Positions 38,402 to 51,350 are shown, counted from the first letter of the stretch. The stretch is 64,000 bases of DNA from Paramecium octaurelia (GCA_905182995.1 CAJJDP010000031.1:191725-255724); one strand, 5' to 3'. A program made the numbers and translations. Notes: a model not told the origin generated them from the sequence alone.

Positions 38402-39493
38402 TCACCAATTAATAAATGGGTCATCAGTTGGTTTTACTGGTTTAGGTAATTCTGTACTATCAGGATATGTGGAATAGTTTGAAGTGTCACCCTTATTTCT
38501 TGAAGGATTAGAAATATATTTACTTTACAACTGGTTTATATTTTGGTTGTAGTTTCTTTTAAAGTAGAAATTCCCAATCTAAACTTTAAAACCATCTGTG
38601 AGCTTTTATTTCATTTGTTCCTCCTTTAGAATTTCCGTATCTTTTTGTCAAATCAGCTACCAAAAAATGTTTTACCAGACTTTTTGCTTCCCTATATGGA
38701 TATATATAAAAATATACTTGTCGAAATTCCTTGGAAACTTCACCTTTCCTTTTAATATTTTTTAGTAAATTGCCATAGGATCTTCATCATTAAATGGATC
38801 TATTCCAGCTAACATTTCATATATTAAAATGCCCAGACACCACCAATCAACTGGTTTCCCGTGTCCTTATTTTAGTAAGTTGAATCTATACCTTTATTAA
38901 GGAGAATCTCAGGAGCTAAGTATTCTGGTGTTCCACACAGAGTATAAGTTCTAGAATCTATAAATTTGGCAAATCCAAAATCAGTTAATTTGAGGTAACC
39001 ATCTGATCCAATGAGAAGATTTTCAGGTTTAAGATCTCTATAAACAATATTTTTGGTATGAAGATATTCAAACATCAACACTACTTGAGATGCATAAAAT
39101 CTAATTTATTTGAATAATTACTAAGCCTCTTCATTTTCCAGTTTACCCTTATTTCTGAGATACGTAAACAACTCCCCTCCTTAAACATATTCTAAAAGAA
39201 AATAGAGATATCTCTCATCCTGAGTAAATCCAAGCATTTTTATCTAATCTATAATAACATCATACTAAAAATGGATGGCTTATATTAGAAAGAATAGTAT
39301 TCTCTGATATGATGTGATCTACTTATTTAAGTCTTAAAATTTCAGCTTTTTTTAGCATTTTCAGAGCTACGTATTCACCATTTTATTTGTGTTTTGCCAA
39401 CCTCACTCTTCCGAAGGATCCTGTTCCCAGAGTTTAAAGGATTTCGTAATCAGTTAATTTAACTTTTGGTGCTTTAAAGGTGCCCTAATCCAT
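38402..39493 (-). CDS. cAMP-dependent protein kinase catalytic subunit (PKA-C)
   Basis: Introns of 22, 26, 26 and 25 nt give 330 residues in an exact frame. [20 protein letters not shown] is the PKA start of the kinase core; then [42 protein letters not shown] with the activation-loop Thr, and [20 protein letters not shown] (restored by a 26-nt intron). The AGC tail [16 protein letters not shown] and the final DPFINW, a variant of the FxxF hydrophobic end, place it with PKA. cAMP releases the catalytic subunit from its regulatory partner; in Paramecium PKA acts in ciliary beat control. Short N-terminus without myristoylation Gly. Confidence 0.93.
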
Positions 39494-39738
39494 TATATAA
39501 ATAATCTAAAATTGATATTAATATATATCTAAACTATGCAAATAATTTAGAATCTGAATTTGAAATATATATAAAAAATAAAATATTGAGTATGTAAAAG
39601 TTTCTTTTTCATAAATTTAGGTTATAATAATCTTCAGAAATTAAATTTGTTTTATATTGTTTAATTCGAAATCTAAGAGACATTATTTTGATTCTATTGA
39701 TAAGTAACACTTTAATTTCTCAAGCTTCTCTAAAGATA

Positions 39739-41521
39739 TCAATATTAAATTATTACATCTTCTTATAATGGTATGGGAGATGTGTACTTAGTGAAGGTTT
39801 GACTTTTCAATGTTGAAAAACCTGGCATTTAAGCTGGTGCTTAAACTTTAGTTTCATTCAAGCATTTATTTAAGTACTATATCATTTAATTATTGGATTC
39901 AAGTAATTTCTAACTTTCAGCCAATTTATTTTTCAAGTCTAAATTAGTATTCTCTTAATCTTTGACTCTCAATTCTAAGCTATCCTTCTCTCTTCTTACT
40001 ATGATAATTAGATCCAATTAATACATTCATTAATTTATTTGTTACTTTAATCATTTGCATCTTACAGTTATTATACTGTCTATTCTTATTAAAGAAAAAC
40101 TGTATTCTTTAATTTATTCTTTTCTTTTTGTTTGCTTAATTCATTCTCTAATTTCTCAATGATTTGATTTCCCTTAATGACTTCATCACTCATAACAGCT
40201 ATTCTTTACTCCAGTTTCTCAATTTGTTTCTTTTAATTATTTACTTATTCTTCTAAAATAACCTAATTTATTAATATAATTTTATACATTTTACTTTTTT
40301 TCATTATCTACTAATTGTTATTTGTTGTTTATGAAATCCTCCTTATCATGTAATATTTTTTCTAATCCTTCCTTCTATATTCTCAGCTCTATTATTTATC
40401 TTTCCTAAGTAAATTTAAGTGTATCTAACTCTTTATTCAATACTCTAAACTCAGAATTTTCCTTCTATAACTATTAGGATTCTTATGAAATTATTGAAAA
40501 TCTATTCTTTAACTCTTTCTCTTATTGGGTTAATTGAATTTTTTATTCCGATAATTCTTAATTTATTTATTGCAATTAAGTGTATTTATTTTATAATTCA
40601 AAGACAATTTTTTCATACTTTTCAATTATAAATTGTTTTTCATTTTCACTTTCCCTTTTAAAATTAGTTTCTCTGCTTAAAGCCTATTCTCTAAAGTCAT
40701 TTAGTTTCTTTTGTTCATCTAATTAAATTTATTGGAGGACAGCATTGTTATCCTCTGTAAATTTTCTCACTTCAGATTTCAAATTCTCTAGTTCCCATTA
40801 TTTCTCTTCCAACTATTCTGTCAATTTCTTAGTTTTCTTTTACAATTCTTCATTCTCTTATTTTTCTATTGCCAATTTATTTGCTAAGAAGTACTTTAGA
40901 ATATCATCTGTAGCACTCCTCAATCTCAATGATAAATGCGTTAATTTCTTGAATTCATTATTTTCAATTACTGCTAGTGTGGATTCTCCATTCTTGGTTT
41001 CCAAACAAACATAGAAACTACAATATACTTGCTAATATGTACTTCACTTTTTCATCTCTTTAACTATTTATGCATAATTGTAATAAGTCTGCTAATTTCA
41101 TTGGAAATGTTGCAAAGTCTACATGTAAACTCTATTCATTTTTCAATGCCAAGAACTCACTCTCATTTAAATCCAATATTTGTAGAAAAGAGAAGTTAGT
41201 ATCATCTGTCAATTCAATTCTTAATGTTTGTCCATGCGCTTATTGACTTGACTGCATAATCATTTTCAAAGTTAATTATGTATTCCAATCATCAGTCAAT
41301 TATTTAACTTTAACTGGTATTTATAATGTGAAGAGCTCTTTCGATACCATAGTAACAGGAGCATTTATTAAACTAACATTCACTGATTAAGGTTTATTGC
41401 TCACTTGCTCATATTTTAATTTCTATGAGGACTAAAAATCATTCATATTGTTTGTAGATTTAGCTGGAGTCTATTAAACACCAAATTCAATTCTTTTGAA
41501 ATTGCCTCTATAGTCTTACAT
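39739..41521 (-). CDS. SAS6: SAS-6, centriole/basal-body cartwheel protein
   Basis: ATG 41521; a 25-nt intron near 41008-41032 joins the two halves of the head domain. Before it: FTLQIPVKVKQ, TLRIELTDDTNFSFLQIL, then LNESEFLALKNEQSLHVDFA, TFPMKLADLLQLC. After it: NFYVCLETKNGESTLAVIEN, NEFKKLTHLSLRLRSATDDI and LKYFLANKL. These are the SAS-6 N-terminal domain signatures that set nine-fold symmetry by head-to-head dimers. A long coiled coil follows for several hundred residues (the spoke), then a short disordered tail PGFSTLKSQTFTKYTSP. Fits basal-body assembly, for which SAS-6 is essential in Paramecium-type cells. Some small introns inside the coiled coil were not individually placed. Confidence 0.92.
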
Positions 41522-41577
41522 TTTATTTTTTATTTTAAATTTTAACTGTAAATTAATAGGAAAATTTTCATATAAAT

Positions 41578-42530
41578 TCAATAGCCAAAAGCATTAATAG
41601 TGGATTTAGGAAGGTACTGAGATCTACTTTTGTGTTCAGTTTTTATTAATTTCGAGAGTAATTAATTCTACTTTTAATAAGGTCTTGCATATGTAGTAGT
41701 TCTGTAACTTGATGTTGGACTTCTTTACGTGCTGAGTAATTCTGTCATGCAAGTCTTTAATTTCATTGTGTCACCTCTATGTTTGATAGAATTTCTAAAG
41801 GGCATTGAATTTAATTGTATCTTTCTAGACTAAGAATCATTCATAAAATGAAATAATTTTAACTTTTATCCTTAGATATATTTCTCCTTTGTTAAGGTCG
41901 ACGAATTCTTCTTTTTGAATAAAATGATCTTTGTTTCCCTTGGGGTTTTACATGTAGGAGGTCTTTCCATATTATCATATTCTTGAAATATCATTTATAA
42001 TCAATACCTACTAAGCTCATCTATTTCGAGAGTTTGCGAGCAAGACTGGGACGCTTTGTGCTTTTCCTTTGATTTTTTTTTAACAATTCAGCAAAGCTTG
42101 AGAGAGCGAATTCTTTTCCATTAATTTTCTTATGCATTTCGATCGAAGTGGGAAAATTTACCATCTGTTTTTGTTAAATGTCTCCAAACAATGATCCATA
42201 ACAAGATTTTCTTCTAGTCATGATTTCTCTATTGTTAGATCTAATCTTTTCTACTGCATTTTTGAAGGGTAGTAATATCGAAATTCTTTTTGATGGTAAT
42301 GTTCTTTCTGTGAGAGTGATAGTAAATGCATCAGTTAACAACTCTCTCAAAGATGGAGGAGTAGATTTTGATCTTTTTAATCCAGATTAATTTGAGAAGA
42401 TCACAAAATTCTAAATTGGTTTTGTCTCTTTTCGAAAAGAAAGTTCATTACAGATTAGAGCCTTTATTGGTATCCTTTTCCCAGTAAATTCAAAAGGAGG
42501 ATAATCAACTGAATTCTTAATAAGAATATT
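41578..42530 (-). CDS. Basic protein of unknown function
   Basis: Read unspliced, one ORF ends TGA at 41991-41993, overlapping an ATG at 41992-41994 of a second ORF. A 26-nt intron covering this overlap (GTATTGATT...TTCAAG) joins both into one frame, ending at 41578. The protein is rich in Lys, Arg and Ser: SGLKRSKSTPPSLRELLTDA, LKKNQRKSTKRPSLARKLSK, ERPPTCKTPRETKIILFKKK, SPTSSYRTTTYARPYQK. Many SP/TP sites and basic patches suggest a cytoskeletal or nuclear phosphoprotein. Start unresolved: no clean in-frame ATG upstream of VDYPPFEFTGKRIPI, so a further 5' exon is likely. It lies just upstream of SAS-6 on the same strand. Confidence 0.55.
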
Positions 42531-43365
42531 AATTACCTATTGAACTTATTTTTTTCATTAACTTATAATTTTATATATTTTGCAAATCTAATTTGAGAAT
42601 CAATTATTATCTACTAGCCCCCTGTATAAAATTAGAGATTTAGTAAAATAATTTGTATTAGCTTAAATTATCATTGTATCATATTTAGTTCTCATATCAT
42701 ATCTAAATCCATTTATTCCTTATTATAATAACAAATACCATATTTCAATATGAGGATATCTAGTAAATATCAAAAACCTTGAGTTTTAATTTTATATTCA
42801 CTCTGTTTTTATACCCATTCCTCTAATTTGTATTAATTATTTACATAAAAATAGAATAGATTATTCTATTCCAACAAAAATATCTTGTTAATTTTCAGTG
42901 AATACATATTTAGAATTACAGAAAATGAAACTTTAAATTTAGAATCAAATCAATTACATTATTAATTTAATGATTTTCTTGTAAAATACAGACTTTATAA
43001 TTGAAATCTCAATTACAAAGCATAAATAATAGAAATAAATTTTAACTTATTATGAAATTTATTATGTCATTTTAACTGTAAGGCAATTTTAATTATTTTC
43101 AACAACTTAATATTATTGATTATAATTAATTGCAATAAGAAAGGAATCAGAAATATTATACTGGATGATAGGTGATAGAATTTATACGACATTTATAATC
43201 ATTTTGGGTCTAGCAAACCCTTTTTTTAGTAAAATCAATCATCATATTCAAAACTGTTTTTTCTATTGTCATTGGTTTCATTTTCTTTTTAAAAGAAATC
43301 ATTTGTATCAATAAAGTGAGTAGTTGTTTCTGATTACTTTTTGCTCTCTTTAACAATTCTTCGAA
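42531..43365. other. Intergenic or undeciphered
   Basis: About 830 bp, very A+T-rich. Only its right end (43180-43365) shows possible minus-strand coding in frame with the next gene beyond an in-frame TGA (see that entry). No RNA gene or repeat seen. Confidence 0.35.
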
Positions 43366-43677
43366 TCACTCCTATTTTGCAATTCTTAAAATTTTAAAGA
43401 TCAACTAACAATATTCTGAGGTTATACCTAAAATCTCTGCTTTCTTCAATTGATAATAGTAGTCCTCCAAAGTTTTTCTAGGGATTCCTACTATTTCAGC
43501 AGCTTTATCCAAAGTAATTTTTAATTATCTCCCATTCTAGAGATAAGGTTATTAGTATAAGCTCCTATCATATATATATGTATCATACCTCCAATGTTCA
43601 ACCAGGAGCATAGCTTCATGAACATATCTTTCTTTGATTCGTTTTACTTTATTATGGATTTGGATTTCATTATCCAT
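43366..43677 (-). CDS. Small helix-turn-helix-like protein of a ciliate family
   Basis: With a 24-nt intron, 95 residues. MDNEIQIHNKVKRIKERYVH, then QNGRQLKITLDKAAEIVGIP, RKTLEDYYYQLKKAEILGI. The stretch LDKAAEIVGIPRKTLEDYY reads as a helix-turn-helix; I recall similar short proteins as a large family in Paramecium. Downstream of the TGA the same frame stays open for about 60 codons (LLKRAKSNQKQLLTLLIQMI), so either the stop is spliced out by an intron I cannot place or the tail has been lost. Confidence 0.55.
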
Positions 43678-43853
43678 TTAATTATTCTAATGTGTTGATA
43701 AGAAAAGAAAGTATTTATCTTATAAATTCTGTTCAAAATTAAAGTTGACTATTTTCTAAAGAATTAAAACAATTAACTGATAAATTTTGGAGGATAAATA
43801 TTTATTCAAGAAAAATTAAATAAATTACTTAAATAAAATATTGTCATTTTTTG

Positions 43854-45824
43854 TGAACACTTAGCTTTCTATTAGAATTTTCATTTTCCACAGGTTTAGG
43901 TTGAAGCATGGTCAATATTACTTTTGTATGTTGTTCAATGTTAGGGTCTTCTAACTTAGCAAATTTTTTAAGCAATCTATATAGGAGATTATATGATTAC
44001 TTAACACTTTTATATTTTGCTTAGTCTTATTTTTATCTGGACTCATGTTATGAGACACTCTAAGAATGAATAAATGGTATACCTTATAGTTCAAAAGATT
44101 GTCGCTTAATTCCTGGAGTTATGAATAAATTCGTTATCGTTCTTATATTTCTTACTTGTTTATTTCCATAGAGGTTTTTTAAATAACTTCCTGTATTTAA
44201 TTTAAATCAATACATTTTGGTATTATTTGAGTTAATTTTTTTCTTCAATAAATTTGGATTTCATATATAGAGTCATCATTTTATAATCATTTTGTCTTTT
44301 CTATCTCTCATAATTATCTAATTTATCCTGTTCTTTCAATCTTCTTAATTCCTATTTCAATAGTATCTTATGTTCTAATTCCTATTTTCTAAGTTTATTT
44401 TATTCTTCAATTTTGATAAATTTATCATTTAATTATTTTAATTTTTTGCTAGGAATATAATACATATTTACTCGTGATCCTTAAATAGATCATTTTGATT
44501 CTATTTAATTTTCTGAACTTTTTCTTTTTATTATTATTTTTTTTCTAAATCTTACATCAATTAAGATTAAAGTTGTCCTCGAAATTCTTGTTCTTTGTTA
44601 ATCATTTTACTAATCATTGCACTTAAATGTTCTTAAGATTAAATCACATTAATTTCTCTTTATTATTAAATTAATTATTATTCTCTAAAATATTATTCCT
44701 TGATTCTTTCAACTTTGATTTATGCTTATTGTTTAGATAATTTTTCACTTTGATTCAATTTCAATTATAACTTTTCAAGGTCCTTCTACAATTCAATATC
44801 TTCCAGTTTGCTGAGTTCTTCTTTTCTTTGAATGACCATTTCTCTTCTTTATTTGATTTTGGAGTCATCTATTCTAGTTCTGTACATCGTCTTTTGCATT
44901 GAAGTATCTCCTCCTCTTAAATTAACAGTATTAACTTACTTGTCTATCCTAGATTCACTGTCTCTTTTGAATGATTTTGGATCTGTAGTTTATGGGATTT
45001 TTTGAAATGGAGTCCTTCTTCCACTGCTGGAAGCCTTCATCTTCTGTTTAAATGCATATTGTCTTTTCAATATGGAATCCAAAATCTATGAATCCTTTTA
45101 TTTCCACTTCTCTATCATTTACAACCTTTTTGCATCTTCCTTCAATTTCAGTTATGCTTCTCTCTAGATTTATTAATCTTGTATATACAATCTTCTATTT
45201 TTTGTGTTTATTGTATCTATCTATTTCCTTTTCGATTCCACCTTCCAATTAATTGAGATCATAAACATCTCCTACAAATTGATCTTTGGTTGGAGATTCA
45301 CTCTTTTAGTGCAAGAAGGATACAGTTCTGTTGTAGATCGAATCTATTTATCGTCGAACCCTAAGAAATAATATGCAAGCGTTGATACTCGCACTAATCT
45401 AATGATTGCTACAACTTGATTGTTTTTGATCTATCTAGGGATTCAATTGAGGCATTATTATTTAATTGTTTCTGTCTTTGTCTCTAAATTATCTCTTTCC
45501 TTCTTTAAGTTAATTCAGTGAACAGTTCTATAATAAATTTTATTCATCTTATACAATGAGCTCTGTTTAGGTAATGTTAATATCTGAGTTGAACAATCTC
45601 CTCATCTATATCATTTTATTTGAAATCCGATTCTTCTCTTGTATACAGATACTAACTTACTTCAATTCTAAAACTATTGGATCGATGCCCAATTCTTAAC
45701 AAGCCTGCAAAGTTCTTGGAGAATTAGACTTAATGTTGAATTTTTGGAACCCTTAAATATTTAGATGTCTTGGAAGATAACTAGTATTGCTAATGGTATT
45801 CTCTCGGCTTAGTTTTGGAATCAT
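43854..45824 (-). CDS. Coiled-coil protein, probably ciliary or basal-body
   Basis: ATG 45824 (MIPKLSRENTISNTSYLPRH) to TGA 43854 (ending SNRKLSVHKK). Near the start SPRTLQACQELGIDPIVLEL resembles a motif I remember from ciliate proteins where SPRT..AC..LGI precedes a long coiled coil. After it comes a region with many Glu, Gln, Lys and Leu for 500 residues or so. Several introns of about 25 nt are needed, and not all were placed. No catalytic or membrane motif. Cytoskeletal role inferred. Confidence 0.6.
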
Positions 45825-46260
45825 TAAATAAGAAATAATAAAAATTAAATTTATTAATAATAATCCCTAAATTAGTAAAAGTATCTTTTATTGCAATCAA
45901 CATTTGTTATTATTATTGAAAAATCAAAGAACTAATCAATTCTCTTATATACAAATATTTATTGTCATACAAATTAAAATATAGATTTTTATCATACACC
46001 TTCTGACTATAATGTTTAAGCATTGACTTGAAACGGGGAATCTTTAGGTATCAATATCAATTATTGTATTAGAATTGATAATTAAGTTGGTTGATTGGAT
46101 TTTTGCTTTATTAAATATAATTTAATTAAATGTCACTAAGTTAACTGTCAGGAAAGCAGGGTATAAATTATGCAAGTAAGATGTTTTTTTAATAAGTTCA
46201 AGAGAACTCAGACATAAGAAGTCTCCAAATGATCAATAGTCATTTGGTTTATTTGAGGAC
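45825..46260. other. Intergenic with possible first exon of next gene
   Basis: 436 bp between divergent genes. From about 46130 the plus strand has coding-like sequence (ATG 46131, MSLSQLSGKQGINYA; or in another frame SSRELRHKKSPNDQQSFGL leading into the next gene), so a small 5' exon probably lies here. I could not find a splice that works. Confidence 0.4.
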
Positions 46261-47238
46261 ATGAACAGAAACAATCTACAATACATTGAATCATTGATTC
46301 AGAAGCGCAAACCAAGTGTCGACCTAAAACATCAAAGAGCTAAATCAACTCTCGATAACAAATAGCATTCATATAGGCATGGTACACCCATAAATGACTT
46401 GGAGGAATTGGAAGGGGAAAAATTGTTTGATCAGTTTTTTAAATTAAATAACTCGAAGAGTGATAGTGACTTTATGAAGGAATCCATATAAAGAGATAGT
46501 GTCAATAAGAATAATGAGAGTGACTTTCTTAAATTTGTTGAGAATGCCATTGAATATCATAAGCATTCAGATGTAAGGTTTTTCAGACATTCAGTTAATA
46601 AATAATCTCATTTGGAACAAAAGTTAAAGGAAATTACTCTATCCAACAGACTCCTAGCTAGTTAACTTAACCAATATAAACAGAAAGAAATCGATCTTAA
46701 AAGTAAGATCAAAATGATGCAGAAGGAATTTACTATTTAATATTAGAAACTAGTTCAATAAAATTAATGGTTGGAAGAACTACTAGCCAAATAGAAAATT
46801 GACAATCAGAACTCACTATTGGCTGTTAAGAAGACTGTTGAAATGCTATAAATAAAATGTAAATGCCAAAAAGGAAATCAATTATGTGATAAAATATTAA
46901 GAGACGTTAAGAATTAGGAAAGAGTGAGACAATAATATGAATGGGATGATGAATCGAAGCCTACTCATTCATCTTCTGAATTAAGCAACAATACTTAAGA
47001 AGAAGAAGATGAATCAACTGACTTCAATTATTAACTAAAGAATAGAAGAAAGTCAATCTCAAAAGTCTGTCATAACTCAATCTAATCAGCAGAAGAATAG
47101 CAAGAATAATTAGTTTAAAGTTTTCTCAATGGAAAAAGTAAAAACCTAAGAGAGTTTCCCAAAGACATGTTTCTTAGAAAAAAATAAACACCAGATCCAT
47201 ACTATATTGAAGAAGAAAACACCATCAATAGTAACTGA
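46261..47238 (+). CDS. Coiled-coil protein of unknown function
   Basis: Open for 325 residues from ATG 46261, but in-frame coding-like sequence begins about 40 codons earlier, so the true start is probably upstream. Residues about 115-200 form a coiled coil (ASQLNQYKQKEIDLKSKIKM; QNQWLEELLAKQKIDNQN). A Cys pair CKCQKGNQLC follows, then an acidic patch (SNNTQEEEDESTDF) and a basic Ser-rich tail. No known family. Confidence 0.6.
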
Positions 47239-47488
47239 AATATATATATAACATGATATTAAGATTATTATTTCATAATATGCTCGCATAATAGATGAGT
47301 AAATGTACTACATTTCTACTTTATAATTTTTGCAAAAATATTCATTAACTAAATCTAACCATATAAGATTAGTATTAATATTAATACTAAATGACTCTTT
47401 TAGTTTATAAAGCAAATTAGAATAAAATTAACTAAAATATTGCATTTAATAACATATTATTATATATGCCTTATTATACTTTGCATTA

Positions 47489-48698
47489 TCAAGAATCACT
47501 TGAATCTTATACATAGTCTGATGATAATTCATCATCAGAAGATTCATCTTTTTTAACCTTTTTTTTAGGCTTTTCGTCATCAGATTAATAATCAAGTTTA
47601 TGTTAAACTTTTTCCTTTTTATTTTTTTTAGCCTACTTCTTTTTACCAGAGAAAGGATCCTCTATGTCTGAACCTGATAGAACATCATCATCATATCCTG
47701 CAATCTGTTTTTTTACTCTGATGTCCACCTTATCTCTATTTTCTTAATTTTTTCTTGCATCTAATCCTTTGTCGATGTCCTTAAATATTTTGTTTTAGAA
47801 TTCTTCTGTCATCTTTAATTATGTTGAAATATACATGTTTGTAAACTTCAGATTTTTATGATACAAAGTTTAAAGAGTACTTGTCTCTGTTTTTAAACAA
47901 TATCAAACTTTAAGCTTGGGGTAAATCATCCAAAAACTTTTAGCTTTAATAAGGTTATTTTTCTCTATCATCTTTAATTATCAGACTAACATTAATTTAT
48001 TCTCATACATATTTTTCTTTCTTTGTTAATAATAATCTTTTGGAATATTTTAATCAGCATCTCTAAAATTGCTAGACATTTTTACTTCTTTTTTGGTGGC
48101 TGCACTTCTTCTTTCTCAATTTTTATCTCATTTTTTCTAATCATAAAATGCCCTTTTCTATAATCCTTAGGCATTTCCAGAATAGCTTGATTGTTTCTTT
48201 GATATAATATGTCAACCTTACTAATTTTAGTTTAATTCATATAATAAATAAATAATCATTAAAATTCTTGGCTTCCCACTTTTTACGCTGTAATTTTAGC
48301 ATCCACTCCCAAATGCCTTAATGGTTTTTATACTATCAATTGATCTTTTCTAAAAATATGACTCCTTACCCTTATTTCTAAGATATTTAAACTAGCTGCT
48401 TTCTCAATATTTCCCATATCTCAGACTTTCTAAAATGCAAAAATAGACTTTAATTCAGATATCACATCATTATTATACTTTATATGGAATTACTCATTGT
48501 GTATATTAGCAATTTCTTATCTAATTCTTAGGCATTTATCAGATTTTGTAATTTCCCATAATAGAATTTTTTAATCAACCTTATTCCAATTTCTATTCTG
48601 GTATATTCCTCTTTGTCTTGAAACTGAAAATAAAATTTAGGTTTTCTATTATTTATAATATTATTTTTAGTAATCTTTAAAGGATCTTGAGTATCCAT
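47489..48698 (-). CDS. Nuclear-type protein with acidic/basic C-terminal tail
   Basis: ATG 48698 (MDTQDPLKITKNNI) to TGA 47489. The first part changes frame once or more, so introns are not all placed; a Trp-containing helix region (NRNWNKVDQKILLWEITKSD, KCLRIRQEIANIHNEQF) suggests a Myb/SANT-like fold, weakly. A middle basic part (DYRKGHFMIRKNEIKIEKEE) leads to a terminal stretch with SGSDIEDPFSGKKKQAKKNK and alternating Ser/Asp and Lys runs to SSDDELSSDYVQDSSDS, likely CK2 target sites. Chromatin or transcription role is only a guess. Confidence 0.5.
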
Positions 48699-49033
48699 AT
48701 TCTTAAATAGATATCAATGTAAAATAAAAATTGTTAAAATTGTTTTGAATGTTATCAATTCATTCAAATTTTACTATCCTTTAAAGTCTGGTCTGTCTGT
48801 TAATTGTTGGAATTTATAATCAAGAAATTTGCAATAAAACTTTTATTAATTATTTTAGATAATACATATAAATTGAGAAAGGTTAAATTAGTAGAAATAA
48901 TAAAATTATTTGGAACTCATCAAAAAGAAAGATAATCTTGAAAAAGTATTATTAGATGGCTCCATTATTGTCCGAATAGTTTAATTGTATAATTTTGTAA
49001 AATCGATTTTTGGAATAGAATAATAATTTTATA
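48699..49033. other. Intergenic
   Basis: 335 bp. A plus-strand open frame from ATG 48958 (MAPLLSEQFNC) overlaps the 3' end of the next minus-strand gene and is probably a chance frame. No other feature seen. Confidence 0.4.
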
Positions 49034-50229
49034 TCAGGTTCCAGCTGCAAAAACACCAATTAAGATAAATACTAAAAGTCCTCCTAAAATTAATAAGACA
49101 TTTTAAGTTTAATTTTCTGAAGGATACTCTTATTATTCACCCTATAATCCTTAATTATTATTATTGATATTAAGATCTTTTGAACAACAGTAATTCCATT
49201 ACGTCAATTTGTTTCTTATATCTTAGAGATTTTGATATTATATTTTCTTAAATTCTTATTAAAGCTACATTGAGTTTACACCCAATTTTTTAATCATTTC
49301 ATAAAGATACTATGTATAAATAATTTGATTGATACCGGTTTTGGTTTATCAAAGTTGAGTCTGCTTATTTTTTCTAGTTACTTTTTTGCTTCTTGAATTT
49401 GATTCAACTCTTATAAAAATTCATTTGCTTCTTTTATCTTTCCTTACTTCTATAAATCTTTTAGCATTTCAATTCCTTTTTTCTCTGTAAATTACTTAAC
49501 TTCATTAATTTCTTATGGGATTTCCTTAGAATAATCAATTTCATAAGTCAAATTAGCATTTTCAATTAAATTTATCTGATTTAATTGCCTTTTATTCATA
49601 ATTTCTATTGCTTATTAATATGTGCTGAGAATTAATTGATCTGTTTAAATTTATTGAGCTTTTTGAAGATCTTCGATTGAGGCATAAAGATTTTCATTCG
49701 TCAAAGGAGAAAGTGATAATAGAGCCTAGGGAGATAAAAACAGAATTTACTTTTCCTCTTCTGAATAAAGCTTTTGGAGAATTCGGATCATGATTTAATA
49801 CATAAGTTGTGATTTCTACAGTTTACTAATACAATTAAAGTTTGAGATAAGTGGCTGATATATTATTCAAGATGGCTATTTTGAGTTCTAGTGTAATGGA
49901 TATTGTCTTACTATTAAGTAGAATCATTTCTTCTGGAGATTTCCCGTTATATTGTACCAAATATTGAGTGTTATTTTTCAATTCCCTGAATTCCAAAAAT
50001 TAATATAGCTCCTCATAAATTTGGCAAGCAGTTTAAATATCATCTTTTTATTGAGATATATGAATTTACTCATTTAATAAAATTTATTTCCCCTTTCCTT
50101 GATTAAAGTGCACACCGTCATCTGTATTTGAAAGGATTATTTTCTAAGATTTTAGAAACTCGTTGACAATTTTATAAATTAAGGTGTTTATTAATCAACA
50201 AGGCTCTTTTTATAAGCCTTTTATAACAT
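49034..50229 (-). CDS. Tail-anchored TPR protein
   Basis: The C-terminus NQTQNVLLILGGLLVFILIG followed by VFAAGT and TGA is a single span at the extreme end, a tail anchor for ER or outer mitochondrial membrane. The middle holds TPR-type helices, clearest in NNISATYLKLQLYQQTVEIT then VLNHDPNSPKALFRRGKA (the last joined by a 25-nt intron), as in FKBP38 and other co-chaperones. A 26-nt intron joins NFDKPKP to YLYEMIKKLGV. A Gln/Asn/Glu-rich linker precedes the anchor. No FKBP or J-domain seen, so the client system is unknown. Start (50229) is uncertain because the first 60 codons do not join cleanly. Confidence 0.65.
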
Positions 50230-50406
50230 TTATTAATGAATACATAAATAATCAAATTTTATTCTTTAACTCTTACGAAGTTTCAAATATGAGAATAAAA
50301 ATAATTTACAATAATCTCTGTAGAACAGACATATTCAAAATGAAGTTGCAAATATGATGATAATTTTAATAGAACTAATTAAATATTAAAGTAAATTCTC
50401 AACATC

Positions 50407-51350
50407 TCAAATTTCATAAATACGTCTAACTAATCCAATATTAAAAAAGAGTTGAATAAGTCGTTATTCCTTCCTACAGATCTCAATTTCTTAGAAAAAG
50501 TTAGTTAACAATTGTGTTCTAATATATTTATTAACATTTTCTACATCCATCAGTTTCATCAATTCTTTTTTCGAAAGTTTAAGCATAGCTATTAACAATT
50601 TTGTAATATATTTTTAGCCCATGAGTTAGTAAATGTTTAATATGAGTATCTAGTATTAAATTGGTGTGCTTTAAAGCATCATTGTCAAATAAAAAGGACT
50701 GAAGCTAATGCCTAAATCATTAAGTCCAATTTCTTGGAGATGTTTAAATAGTTAAGGAATTTTAGCCTTCAATTTGAACTTCAGTTTTGCTAAGTTTTCA
50801 AATAAACCAGGAGTTCCTGTAACATAATTGTATCTATGCTAGTATATTAATTCATTGAAGATTTTTTAATTTTAAGGAACTTAAAAATAAACTAAGGTTC
50901 CTGCAATGAAATTCATCCCTTAAACATAACCAACATCTGGATCATATTATGCATAATTCACCAGAAGTTTTCTTATTTTATCCTAATTTTATTTATCTTT
51001 AAAATATGGAATCTATTGATAGGTTCTACCAATATCTCTATCAATTAATTCTGTGTAATACGCATTCGGTTCTTCGGAATTAGGCATTTAAAATTCTTTG
51101 GATTTAGAGAATATATTGATTAAATCGATATGACTTAATAGAATTAGTTATTGTACTTTTATGGTGTCAGAGTAGAAGTATAGAACAAAGCTAAAGTTAA
51201 GTCATTCTGTCTGAAATCACTTATTGATTCTTCTTCCATAATTTAAGTCCAATCTTCTTTTTATATTGGACTAAAAGATAGGTTGTGTCTTTGAATTTGT
51301 AAGTTGGTGGTGTTTTCATTTTCAGAATCTAAATTCTTCGAAACAAGCAT
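50407..51350 (-). CDS. TBC-domain RabGAP
   Basis: One 23-nt intron gives 306 residues in an exact frame. ELIDRDIGRTYQQIPYFKDK carries the IxxDxxRT catalytic arginine motif, and VNYAQYDPDVGYVQGMNFIA has the YxQG glutamine finger, so both GAP fingers are present. Later ISFSPFYLTMMLQSTPI and KYITKLLIAMLKLSKKEL match the rest of the fold. Such proteins switch off Rab GTPases in membrane traffic; ciliates have many. The domain is close to the minimum length. N-terminal 80 residues are disordered. Confidence 0.85.
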
